Shown: in pieces, positions 1-5,673 of the stretch
Layout of the letters: each line of letters starts with the position of its first letter
Numbering within the stretch: the stretch's first letter is position 1
Made by a program: the position numbers and the translations under genes
Notes under the pieces: generated by a model
What the model was told of the DNA's origin: nothing
The model's input: only the letters and a program-made list of their open reading frames with translations
Databases searched by the model: none
NCBI GenBank assembly: GCA_003164415.1
Contig: PLTK01000237.1
Coordinates: 1-5,673 of the forward strand
Reading direction: 5' to 3'
From: Methanobacterium sp.
Lineage (GTDB): Archaea > Methanobacteriota > Methanobacteria > Methanobacteriales > Methanobacteriaceae
DNA length: 5,673 nucleotides

Positions 1-383
1 GTTGTAATGGCTGTGATATTGAAGTAGTGGCACTTTTATCACCACGCTATGACCTTGAACAGTATGGTATTTATGTTCACAACAACCCAAGGGAGGCAGA
101 TATTATCATAGTTACAGGTGCTATGGCTGAACAATGGATGGATAAGCTGCAAAGAGTATATGCCAAAACACCCGAACCTAAGATAGTGATTGCTGTAGGT
201 AACTGCCCACTCACAGGTGATGTTTTTAACCAAGAAGGAGGCAATGTACACGCACCAGTCTCCGACTTCATACCAGTGGATGCCGAAGTTTCAGGATGTC
301 CACCACGTCCATCTGAGATATTAGAAGCATTATTAACCGTTGCACCAGGTGCAATAGCGGCAAGAGGGAGGCAAAAATTATGA
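1..383 (+). CDS. ehaN: Energy-converting hydrogenase A small subunit EhaN (5' end cut off by window)
   Basis: Small (electron-transfer) subunit of a group 4 membrane-bound [NiFe] hydrogenase, related to NuoB of complex I; it holds the [4Fe-4S] cluster next to the NiFe site. The frame is open from base 3. The first visible residues are CNGC, the start of the family's cluster motif, so the protein runs off the left edge and probably lacks only a short N-terminus. The other two ligands are the Cys in VGNCPLTG (codon 204-206) and in SGCPPRP (297-299), giving the four-Cys set of a single cluster. About 126 residues are visible, consistent with the short NuoB-like subunits of this group rather than the three-cluster small subunits of soluble hydrogenases. 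An apparent GTG start at 27 is internal because it would remove the first Cys pair. The stop TGA overlaps the ATG of ehaO (ATGA, 380-383), which implies translational coupling. The choice of EhaN over EhbM rests on the downstream genes. Confidence 0.92.
   Translation, partial: CNGCDIEVVALLSPRYDLEQYGIYVHNNPREADIIIVTGAMAEQWMDKLQRVYAKTPEPKIVIAVGNCPLTGDVFNQEGGNVHAPVSDFIPVDAEVSGCPPRPSEILEALLTVAPGAIAARGRQKL
366..371 (+). promoter_or_regulatory. Ribosome-binding site of ehaO
   Basis: GGGAGG lies 8 bases before the ATG at 380, inside the last codons of ehaN. It confirms the ATG at 380 as the start and shows that the two hydrogenase subunits are translated as an overlapping pair. Confidence 0.85.
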
Positions 384-1522
384 TACTTCCTATAGGACCT
401 GTACATCCCGGTTTAAAGGAACCTTTACGTTTAAAACTTAAAACACGTGGAGAAAAAGTTTTAAGTGCAGAAATTGATTATGGTTATATTCACAGAGGTA
501 TTGAAAGGGTCATGGAGGGTAAAACTTGGCAGAAAGGAATTTTCCTTGCGGAAAGAGTCTGCGGTATTTGTTCATACATACACACCCAAACCTTTGCTGA
601 GGTGTTTGAAAAAATTGCCGGTGAAACAGTCACACTCCGAGCACAATATCTGCGCGTGTTAACCAACGAACTCGACAGAATACAGAGTCATTTACTCGCC
701 AATTCAACCTATTTTAAAGCAATGGAACATGAAACACTTTTCATGTACATGTTAGGTTTAAGAGAACCTGTTATGGATGCAATAGAACTTTTAACTGGTA
801 ACAGAGTCAACATGGGTTGGAATGTTGTTGGTGGGGTTAAAATGGATATCAAACAGACCCATATGGATTCTATACTGGAGATAATGGATAAATTAGAATC
901 AGAATATGGAAGATACGTTGAGATGTTTGAATCAGGACCACTGGTGGGTTTAAGATCACACGATGTCGGTAAAATGACAAAAGATGAGGCATTAATGGCA
1001 AGGGCTGTTGGGCCAATTGGAAGAGCATCTGGACTTAAACATGATGTAAGGGAACAGCATCCCACCTACAGGGATCATATGGATTTTAAAGTTGTTTGGA
1101 GAAAGGAAGGAGACAATTTTGCCCGTACAATGAACAGGTTTGATGAGATATGGGAATCTATAAGCCTTATTAGACAGGTTATAAATAATCTACCACCAGG
1201 TGAGGTACGTAAGAAAATTGAAATTCCTGCGGGTGTTGCAGAATATAGGAATGAAGCACCAAGGGGTGAGGTAACATACTCCGTTGAAACGAATGGTAAT
1301 CTCATAAAAAATATATCCATAAGAACCCCTAGTATAATGAACATCGATGCATGTGCCAAGTATATGCTTAACGATGTTGCAACTGTTTCAGATGCTGTTG
1401 CTACATATGCAACATCTGATCCATGTATAGCTTGTACAGAAAGGGTTATAATTTTAGATGAATCGGGTAGGCATCTGGATTTCCATGGTGTCCATAATAT
1501 AAACTCCAAATTAAAAGGATGA
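380..1522 (+). CDS. ehaO: Energy-converting hydrogenase A large subunit EhaO (NiFe catalytic subunit)
   Basis: Catalytic subunit of the Eha hydrogenase, homologous to NuoD/Nqo4 of complex I and to the Ech, Hyc and Mbh large subunits. It carries the NiFe centre that splits H2. The N-terminal metal motif RVCGIC (C61, C64, with H68 in the following SYIHT) and the C-terminal motif DPCIACTER (C349, C352) are both intact, so it should be an active hydrogenase rather than a complex I-type subunit that lost its metal site. Further family hallmarks are IHRGIER near residue 37, LDRIQSHLL near residue 98 and GNRVNMGWNVVGGV near residue 140. At 380 residues it has the usual compact length of the group. 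A 25-residue tail follows the last metal-binding motif. The start overlaps the ehaN stop and has a good ribosome site; ehaP follows after 6 bases. This large subunit alone could belong to Eha or Ehb; the neighbours decide for Eha. Confidence 0.95.
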   Translation: MILPIGPVHPGLKEPLRLKLKTRGEKVLSAEIDYGYIHRGIERVMEGKTWQKGIFLAERVCGICSYIHTQTFAEVFEKIAGETVTLRAQYLRVLTNELDRIQSHLLANSTYFKAMEHETLFMYMLGLREPVMDAIELLTGNRVNMGWNVVGGVKMDIKQTHMDSILEIMDKLESEYGRYVEMFESGPLVGLRSHDVGKMTKDEALMARAVGPIGRASGLKHDVREQHPTYRDHMDFKVVWRKEGDNFARTMNRFDEIWESISLIRQVINNLPPGEVRKKIEIPAGVAEYRNEAPRGEVTYSVETNGNLIKNISIRTPSIMNIDACAKYMLNDVATVSDAVATYATSDPCIACTERVIILDESGRHLDFHGVHNINSKLKG

Positions 1523-1528
1523 TGTAAT

Positions 1529-2557
1529 ATGTCTTCGGTGATATGGTATCTATACGAATTTGCAAGGAAGTCCTGGGCTGAAAATTTTGCAGCTGCCAAG
1601 AGTAACTCTGAAATAATGGATAAACCATCCAGATTCAGAGACTATCCTATAGTACATAAGGAATATTGTATAGCTTGTGGTGCGTGTACAGCAGCTTGTC
1701 CTGCCCCAATGGCGATTAAATTGGTTAGGGATGTGGACAGTGCAGATAAAAAGGGCATCACATATCCTGTGATTAATAACAGGGGATGTATAAGATGTGG
1801 ATTCTGTGCCGAGGTCTGTCCAACAGATCCTAAAACATTAACATGCGGTGAAAACCATCTTATAAGAGAAAAATTTACAATACTCCCTGTGGATAAAAAA
1901 TATGTTATTGACGATTATCTTTGCATACGCTGCAAAAAATGTATGAAAACCTGTCAAGTAGGCGATGCAATTGTTGAAGAGAATAATAAGATATTAATAG
2001 ACCAGAAGAAATGTATATCATGTGGAGAATGTCTTAAAACATGTCCTGTTAAGGGCGCAATTAAAGGAATTCACATTGCCAATATAGATGAACAGAAAGA
2101 AATCATAAACTTGGTTGTTGACACATTAGAGGCTGAAATAGAAGCTCATGAAGAAGATGTTAAAAAAATTGGCGAAGGTGAAGTATTCAAACTGGATATG
2201 GATGCTGATGACCTAATTGAAAAGGCCCGTGGAATACTTCCTAACGAGGAATTGATCTACGACATCATCGAAAATATGACAGACAGACTAAAACTCCGTA
2301 TAATAACATGGGACAAGAATAAATGTATAGACTGTGGATTGTGCGTTAAAGAATGTCCGTCCCATGCAATCCGTTTTACAGAAAATGGAGTAATAAGGGA
2401 TCCTGATAAATGTTTAAAATGTAGTATATGTTATCAGACATGTCCATTTGGTGCTATAGGTTATTATATTGCAAGATTTTTATTTAAACCATCTGAAGAT
2501 GGTGAAAACATCATACACATAACTCTAAAAACATCAGACCTACCTGTAAGGAGTTGA
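1529..2557 (+). CDS. ehaP: Six-cluster [4Fe-4S] polyferredoxin, Eha subunit EhaP
   Basis: Cytoplasmic electron-wire subunit of 342 residues. Six C-x2-C-x2-C-x3-C motifs are visible, starting at C47, C87, C132, C162, C266 and C295. This equals the 6[4Fe-4S] polyferredoxin reported for eha operons. The N-terminus (a short amphipathic stretch, IWYLYEFARKSW, then two clusters ending CPAP and CPTD) resembles NuoI/EchF, the subunit that takes electrons from the small subunit. The next pair (C132, C162) is ferredoxin-like; its first motif has Gln instead of Pro after the last Cys. A Cys-free, charged, helix-rich spacer (about 173-265) separates clusters 4 and 5. An additional Cys, C106, is outside the motifs. 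The ATG at 1529 follows the weak site AAAGGATGAT 6 bases after the ehaO stop; the next gene starts 4 bases after its own stop. EhbK of the sister enzyme is excluded because it has many more clusters. Confidence 0.92.
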   Translation: MSSVIWYLYEFARKSWAENFAAAKSNSEIMDKPSRFRDYPIVHKEYCIACGACTAACPAPMAIKLVRDVDSADKKGITYPVINNRGCIRCGFCAEVCPTDPKTLTCGENHLIREKFTILPVDKKYVIDDYLCIRCKKCMKTCQVGDAIVEENNKILIDQKKCISCGECLKTCPVKGAIKGIHIANIDEQKEIINLVVDTLEAEIEAHEEDVKKIGEGEVFKLDMDADDLIEKARGILPNEELIYDIIENMTDRLKLRIITWDKNKCIDCGLCVKECPSHAIRFTENGVIRDPDKCLKCSICYQTCPFGAIGYYIARFLFKPSEDGENIIHITLKTSDLPVRS

Positions 2558-2558
2558 T
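2548..2558 (+). promoter_or_regulatory. Strong ribosome-binding site that sets the non-standard start of ehaQ
   Basis: AAGGAGTTGAT matches the archaeal anti-Shine-Dalgarno complement AAGGAGGTGAT at 10 of 11 positions. It spans the last codons and stop of ehaP. The only in-frame codon at a proper distance is ATT at 2562, 8 bases after the GGAG core. No ATG, GTG or TTG of the ehaQ frame lies between the in-frame TAA at 2547 and the ATG at 2712. The same spacing is seen for ehaO (8) and ehaR (9). Confidence 0.8.
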
Positions 2559-2561
2559 AAT

Positions 2562-3914
2562 ATTTCAACAACCAATAATAACGTTAAAAAGTATAGAAAA
2601 CCTATCAGAGATGTTGAGGTTGATTATAATATAGATAACAGTAAATGTGAGGGGTGTGAAGAAAAACCCTGCCTTTTATCATGTCCAGTAAATGCAATAC
2701 ACAAGAACGACATGGACCAGATAGAAATAGATGATAAATGTGTTGGATGTGTATTATGTAGGAAGGCATGCCCATACGATGCAATTCAGATGGAAACAAC
2801 TTTATCAGAACCTATACGAGAAAACGTTCCGAATATTAATAAGAAGTTATGTAGACAGTGCGGTTCATGTGTTCAAGCCTGTAAAACAGGTTCAATCCAG
2901 TTAATATCATCAGGTAATGAGGATGCACACAGTGAAATAAATGATGATACCTGTGTGCGTTGTGGATACTGTGCACGTGTATGTCCAACTGAAGCAATAA
3001 AATATGGTGAAATACTACCCAGATCAGTTGTTGGTGGTAAGGCCATTGTTGTTGACCAGAAAAATTGTATAGGATGCATGACATGTACAAGAGTCTGTCC
3101 ATCAAGGGGCGCTATTAATGTTGGAGAAGTGAGTAAATTACCATTTATAAATCCATCGTACTGTGCCCGATGCGAAGAGTGTATGAATGTATGTCCTTCT
3201 GCAGCCATTAAATACTCGTCAAGGAAAAGGGCATTTAAAAATTTTAGTAAAATAAAAACCATGGAAATCGTATCGGAACTGATGGAGAAGGAAGCAGGTA
3301 AACTTTCAACAGAAACCGTTAGGATCAATGGTATCCTAGAACAAATTGCAACTGATGTGGGAATCAAACACACCGAAACATGGTTTAAAGAGGATGTAAC
3401 AGATCTTATCAAGGATGGTATCAAGGATATTATTAGTTCAAAGCTAGAAATTGATGATATGGAAGAGATAATAGATACAACCACACCGAAACGTTACATC
3501 AATGTTATTGATGATAACTGTATAGGATGCGGTGAATGTATCAATGAATGTCCAGTTGACTGTATTGAATTGGAAATTCCTTCACCCATACATATAGACG
3601 ATACATGCGTATTCTGCGGTAAATGTGTTGACATATGTCAATTCAAAGCAATAAATCTTGGAGAAGAATATTTCAAAGTCGAAAACAATAAAATATTCTT
3701 TGTAAGGGATTTACTTAGAGGTTCTAGAGAAGGGGAAATAGTTTATGATGTTGATGCATGTATGGCATGTGGAGTTTGTGTTAAGAAATGTCCTACAAAT
3801 GCACTTAAACTTGAAAAGGATGAGATAATTGTTGATCAGGAAAAATGTGTTCACTGCGCAGAATGTGAAATGATATGTCCAGTTAATGCCATTAAATTAA
3901 GAACAGGGTCTTAA
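2562..3914 (+). CDS. ehaQ: Ten-cluster [4Fe-4S] polyferredoxin, Eha subunit EhaQ, probable ATT start
   Basis: Electron-transfer subunit of 450 residues if begun at ATT 2562. Ten cluster motifs are visible, starting at C29, C60, C97, C131, C169, C201, C320, C349, C400 and C429; this equals the 10[4Fe-4S] polyferredoxin known from eha operons. The first motif is expanded, C-x2-C-x4-C-x3-CP (C29, C32, C37, C41), and lies wholly upstream of the first ATG (2712, residue 51), so an ATG start would leave nine clusters and cut the first ferredoxin domain in half. Clusters 3 and 8 have Lys or Gln in place of the Pro after the last Cys. A Cys-free helical spacer (about 212-319) divides a six-cluster N-terminal half from a four-cluster C-terminal half; its end resembles the EhaP spacer. 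The gene ends with tandem stops TAA TAG. It presumably delivers electrons to ferredoxin or directly to a partner enzyme (inference). Gene identity is firm; the start codon is likely but unproven. Confidence 0.9.
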   Translation: MSTTNNNVKKYRKPIRDVEVDYNIDNSKCEGCEEKPCLLSCPVNAIHKNDMDQIEIDDKCVGCVLCRKACPYDAIQMETTLSEPIRENVPNINKKLCRQCGSCVQACKTGSIQLISSGNEDAHSEINDDTCVRCGYCARVCPTEAIKYGEILPRSVVGGKAIVVDQKNCIGCMTCTRVCPSRGAINVGEVSKLPFINPSYCARCEECMNVCPSAAIKYSSRKRAFKNFSKIKTMEIVSELMEKEAGKLSTETVRINGILEQIATDVGIKHTETWFKEDVTDLIKDGIKDIISSKLEIDDMEEIIDTTTPKRYINVIDDNCIGCGECINECPVDCIELEIPSPIHIDDTCVFCGKCVDICQFKAINLGEEYFKVENNKIFFVRDLLRGSREGEIVYDVDACMACGVCVKKCPTNALKLEKDEIIVDQEKCVHCAECEMICPVNAIKLRTGS

Positions 3915-3950
3915 TAGAATCAAGAAAGATAAGCATAAATATGTTCAATT

Positions 3951-3960
3951 ATTATATTTA
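3951..3960 (+). promoter_or_regulatory. Possible TATA box before ehaR
   Basis: ATTATATTTA sits in the 87-base gap between ehaQ and ehaR. An archaeal TATA box centred near 3956 would place transcription start roughly 25 bases on, near 3981, just upstream of the ehaR ribosome site (3987-3992) and leaving a short leader before TTG 4002. The region is so AT-rich that chance matches are likely, and I see no clear BRE. Confidence 0.35.
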
Positions 3961-3970
3961 TTTACGTTAA

Positions 3971-3977
3971 TTTTTTT
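3971..3977 (+). terminator. Possible archaeal oligo-T terminator after ehaQ
   Basis: A run of seven T lies 57 bases after the ehaQ stop with no obvious hairpin, the form typical of archaeal intrinsic termination. It could end or thin out the transcript of the core hydrogenase genes before ehaR. One short T run alone is weak evidence, and the eha genes are known as a single long operon in related methanogens. Confidence 0.3.
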
Positions 3978-3986
3978 ATATGAATG

Positions 3987-3992
3987 AGGAGG
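3987..3992 (+). promoter_or_regulatory. Ribosome-binding site of ehaR
   Basis: A perfect AGGAGG ends 9 bases before TTG 4002. It begins directly after the ATG at 3984, which therefore cannot use it; this decides for the TTG start. Confidence 0.85.
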
Positions 3993-4001
3993 ATTATAAA
4001 A

Positions 4002-5027
4002 TTGGGAAAAAAATTCTTTGTTTCTGATTGTGAAGGGCCTATATCTATTAATGATAATGCCTTTGAGCTTTCAAACCATTTTATAGATGATGGTGATAAA
4101 TTTTTCAAGATTGTTAGTAGATACGATGATGTGCTTGCAGATGTATTAAAAAGACAGGGTTACAATGCAGGGGGAACTTTAAAATTTATATTACCCTTTT
4201 TAAAAGCTTATGGTGCAACCAATCATAACATAATCGATTTCTCCACAAGTAATGTACATCTTATTCCCGGTGCAGTTGAAACACTGAAATTTATTAATTC
4301 TATAATGCCCTCATTTATTGTAAGTACAAGTTATTATCATTATATTAAGGCTGTGTGTAACAAAACAGGATTTCCAATTGAAAATACCTATTCAACTAAA
4401 CTCGACATGGATTTTGTTGATATAGATACTGAAGAGTTGGATATTATCAAAGAATATAAATCAACTATAGTTAAAGATCCTGAATTTGAACTTTTAGATA
4501 GGATATTCTGGAAGGAATTGCCTAAACTTAAGATTGCAAGTATAATGGATACTGTTAAACCAATTGGTGGTGAGGGTAAAAAGGATGCGGTACTAGATAT
4601 TATAAGCCAGTACCATCTAAAGGCGCAGGATCTTTTCTATATTGGTGACAGTATAACAGATGTAGCACCACTTAAATTTGCAAATGATAATGGTGGTATT
4701 GCTGTATCATTCAATGGAAATGAATATGCAATAGAAGAAGCAGAAATTGCAGTAATAGCTGACAATACCTTGATCACATCGATTATGGCAGATATATTCA
4801 ATAGATATGGTACTGATAATGTATTTGAATTTGTAAAAGATTACACAAGCGATCCTGAATATGGGCTAAAATCGCGTTTTGTTAATCAAAAACTCGCAGA
4901 TAAAATTTTATCCTCCAATCTTCCACATGTTGAGGTTATAACCTGTAACAATATCGACGATATAATTGAAAAAAGTTCTGAAATTCGTAAAAAGCTTCGA
5001 GGCAAATCTATAGGTGATTTGGGTTAA
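4002..5027 (+). CDS. ehaR: HAD-superfamily protein, Eha-associated subunit EhaR, TTG start
   Basis: Soluble protein of 341 residues from TTG 4002. HAD-type motifs are visible: motif I FFVSDCEGPI near the N-terminus (D9 as likely nucleophile, E11 at the +2 place where most HADs have Asp), motif II in FIVSTSYYHY (S/T about 108-110), candidate motif III lysines K186, K193 and K194 around KPIGGEGKKD, and motif IV GDSITD (215-220, D216 and D220). The arrangement resembles the phosphoserine phosphatase/ThrH branch, where a DxE motif I also occurs. All catalytic elements seem present, so phosphatase or phosphotransferase activity is plausible, but no substrate can be named. No signal peptide, membrane segment or cluster-type Cys motif is seen. 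Homologues are annotated as Eha subunit R from operon position; whether it is a structural part of the complex is unknown. The ATG at 3984 would add six residues but overlaps the ribosome site. It is set apart from ehaQ by 87 bases, unlike the tightly packed genes upstream. Confidence 0.82.
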   Translation: MGKKFFVSDCEGPISINDNAFELSNHFIDDGDKFFKIVSRYDDVLADVLKRQGYNAGGTLKFILPFLKAYGATNHNIIDFSTSNVHLIPGAVETLKFINSIMPSFIVSTSYYHYIKAVCNKTGFPIENTYSTKLDMDFVDIDTEELDIIKEYKSTIVKDPEFELLDRIFWKELPKLKIASIMDTVKPIGGEGKKDAVLDIISQYHLKAQDLFYIGDSITDVAPLKFANDNGGIAVSFNGNEYAIEEAEIAVIADNTLITSIMADIFNRYGTDNVFEFVKDYTSDPEYGLKSRFVNQKLADKILSSNLPHVEVITCNNIDDIIEKSSEIRKKLRGKSIGDLG

Positions 5028-5046
5028 AAAATAAATTAAATTAGGG

Positions 5047-5053
5047 TATAATA
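5047..5053 (+). promoter_or_regulatory. Weak TATA-like element before ehaS
   Basis: TATAATA stands in the short AT-rich gap after ehaR. If it were an archaeal TATA box, transcription would begin near 5075, inside the stretch between the two candidate ATGs of ehaS, and only the ATG at 5089 could be used. There is no independent support, and readthrough from ehaR is equally plausible. Confidence 0.2.
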
Positions 5054-5088
5054 CAGATTATTTTGATAAAATGTGGAATTTGATCATC

Positions 5089-5673
5089 ATGACAGGAAAC
5101 AATGGAAATGTAGAATTAAAGGTGGAAGATACTTACTGCGAGGCATTTAAAGGAATATGCTGCAGAGTTATAGTAACAGCCGAAGATATTGAAACTGTTA
5201 AAAGAGCTGCATACGATGCTACTTCAACCCCTGGAACGGTAATTGGAAGGGTTGAAGGAGGTATTGAAGCGTGGTTGGATAAAACTGAGACACCAGATAA
5301 ACGTTACGGTGCATTAATTCAGTTCTGGTACAACACCAACGATATTGATAAGTTTAATGTTGAATTATCATACAGGATAAGACAGGACATATTGGTCAAA
5401 CCATTTACAAGTCTTTTTGATGCATCCATCCATCCCGTGGCACATATGGGTACCATGAAAAATGTAGGTCACTGCGGAGATGGTTATGAATGGGAAGAAG
5501 AGTTATATGGACGTAATATGATTATTGTTCCAATTGCAATACCTGACTTTAAAATTGAAAGGGAATTAGGATATATGGATGGTATTATGGGTGCTAACTT
5601 CTGGTACATGTGCACCAAAAAAGAAACAGTCACATCCGCTGGAAAAGCAGCTTTAGATGCTATACAAAAGATT
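5089..5673 (+). CDS. ehaS: Formylmethanofuran:tetrahydromethanopterin formyltransferase paralogue, EhaS (3' end cut off by window)
   Basis: The first 195 residues of a protein of the Ftr family (usual length near 300). Canonical Ftr moves the formyl group from formylmethanofuran to tetrahydromethanopterin in the cytoplasm. Family landmarks are VEDTYCEAF (12-20; Ftr proteins have a DTYxEAF-type start), the Gly-rich stretch ending EGGIE (56-60), the following ETPD (67-70), and the second-lobe segment with GIMGANFW (165-172). Parts usually well conserved are altered, for example STPGTVIGRVEGGIE (46-60), and it has five Cys in the visible part (17, 24, 25, 129, 175), so it is a divergent paralogue rather than the housekeeping enzyme. 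ATG 5089 is preferred because GGAATTTGATC just before it resembles a ribosome site and the N-terminus then fits Ftr; ATG 5071 would add six residues without a clear site. It matches the Ftr-like gene known at this place in eha operons. Catalytic ability cannot be judged as the C-terminal third is missing. Confidence 0.85.
   Translation, partial: MTGNNGNVELKVEDTYCEAFKGICCRVIVTAEDIETVKRAAYDATSTPGTVIGRVEGGIEAWLDKTETPDKRYGALIQFWYNTNDIDKFNVELSYRIRQDILVKPFTSLFDASIHPVAHMGTMKNVGHCGDGYEWEEELYGRNMIIVPIAIPDFKIERELGYMDGIMGANFWYMCTKKETVTSAGKAALDAIQKI

Noticed and set aside
27..383. A separate 118-residue protein starting at GTG 27
   Set aside because: The frame is open to the left edge, and the CNGC cluster ligands lie just before it, so this is the internal part of ehaN.
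1522..1527. ATG TAA start-stop pair overlapping the ehaO stop
   Set aside because: A minimal start-stop could delay ribosomes before ehaP, but it arises easily by chance in this AT-rich junction and nothing else supports it.
3408..3427. Short direct repeat ATCAAGGAT
   Set aside because: It encodes IKDGIKD within the EhaQ spacer helix and is a small coding repeat, not a separate element.
709..3484. Long minus-strand open frames opposite ehaO, ehaP and ehaQ
   Set aside because: Their products look like antisense of cluster motifs (His, Ser and Ile rich), they lack ribosome sites, and they sit opposite well-recognised genes.
2712..3914. ehaQ as a 400-residue protein from ATG 2712
   Set aside because: It has no ribosome site, cuts a ferredoxin domain and leaves nine clusters where the family has ten.
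380..3914. Assignment to the sister hydrogenase Ehb
   Set aside because: Ehb operons carry a 2-cluster ferredoxin and a 14-cluster polyferredoxin; the 6- and 10-cluster pair plus the Ftr-like gene fit Eha.
1..5673. tRNA, rRNA, CRISPR, insertion sequence or wholly new defence-type system
   Set aside because: Nearly all bases are accounted for by six co-directional genes of one complex; the gaps (87 and 61 bases) are too short, and no repeats, cloverleaf or transposase motifs were seen.

Overview
The window is the downstream end of an archaeal operon for the membrane-bound energy-converting [NiFe] hydrogenase Eha, read entirely on the + strand. Gene order and content (small subunit, large subunit, six-cluster polyferredoxin, ten-cluster polyferredoxin, HAD-like protein, formyltransferase paralogue) match ehaN-O-P-Q-R-S of hydrogenotrophic methanogens. 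The AT-rich DNA, heavy use of AGA/AGG/ATA codons, strong GGAGG-type ribosome sites and this operon layout point to the order Methanobacteriales (a Methanobacterium-like organism is my best guess; the genus cannot be fixed from the window).

Layout: 1-383 is the 3' part of ehaN (hydrogenase small subunit, one [4Fe-4S] cluster). It overlaps by 4 bases with ehaO (380-1522, NiFe large subunit with both metal-binding Cys pairs). Then comes ehaP (1529-2557, six [4Fe-4S] motifs) and, 4 bases further, ehaQ (2562-3914, ten [4Fe-4S] motifs). An 87-base AT-rich gap with a TATA-like box and a T7 run precedes ehaR (4002-5027, HAD-superfamily protein). After a 61-base gap, ehaS (5089 to beyond the window end) encodes a paralogue of formylmethanofuran:tetrahydromethanopterin formyltransferase.

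Working together: in Eha, H2 is split at the NiFe centre of EhaO, electrons pass through the EhaN cluster and the EhaP/EhaQ iron-sulfur chains (17 predicted clusters in this window), and the ion gradient used by membrane subunits encoded upstream pulls the electrons down to ferredoxin potential. Reduced ferredoxin serves CO2 reduction to formylmethanofuran; the Ftr-like EhaS suggests a physical or regulatory tie to that pathway.

The most notable point is the start of ehaQ. The first ATG, GTG or TTG of its frame is the ATG at 2712, which would cut away the first iron-sulfur motif. The reading frame stays open and homologous-looking back to an ATT at 2562, which sits at the right distance behind a near-perfect ribosome-binding site. 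ehaR likewise appears to start at a TTG (4002), because the nearest upstream ATG overlaps its ribosome-binding site. No RNA genes, mobile elements or CRISPR arrays were seen.
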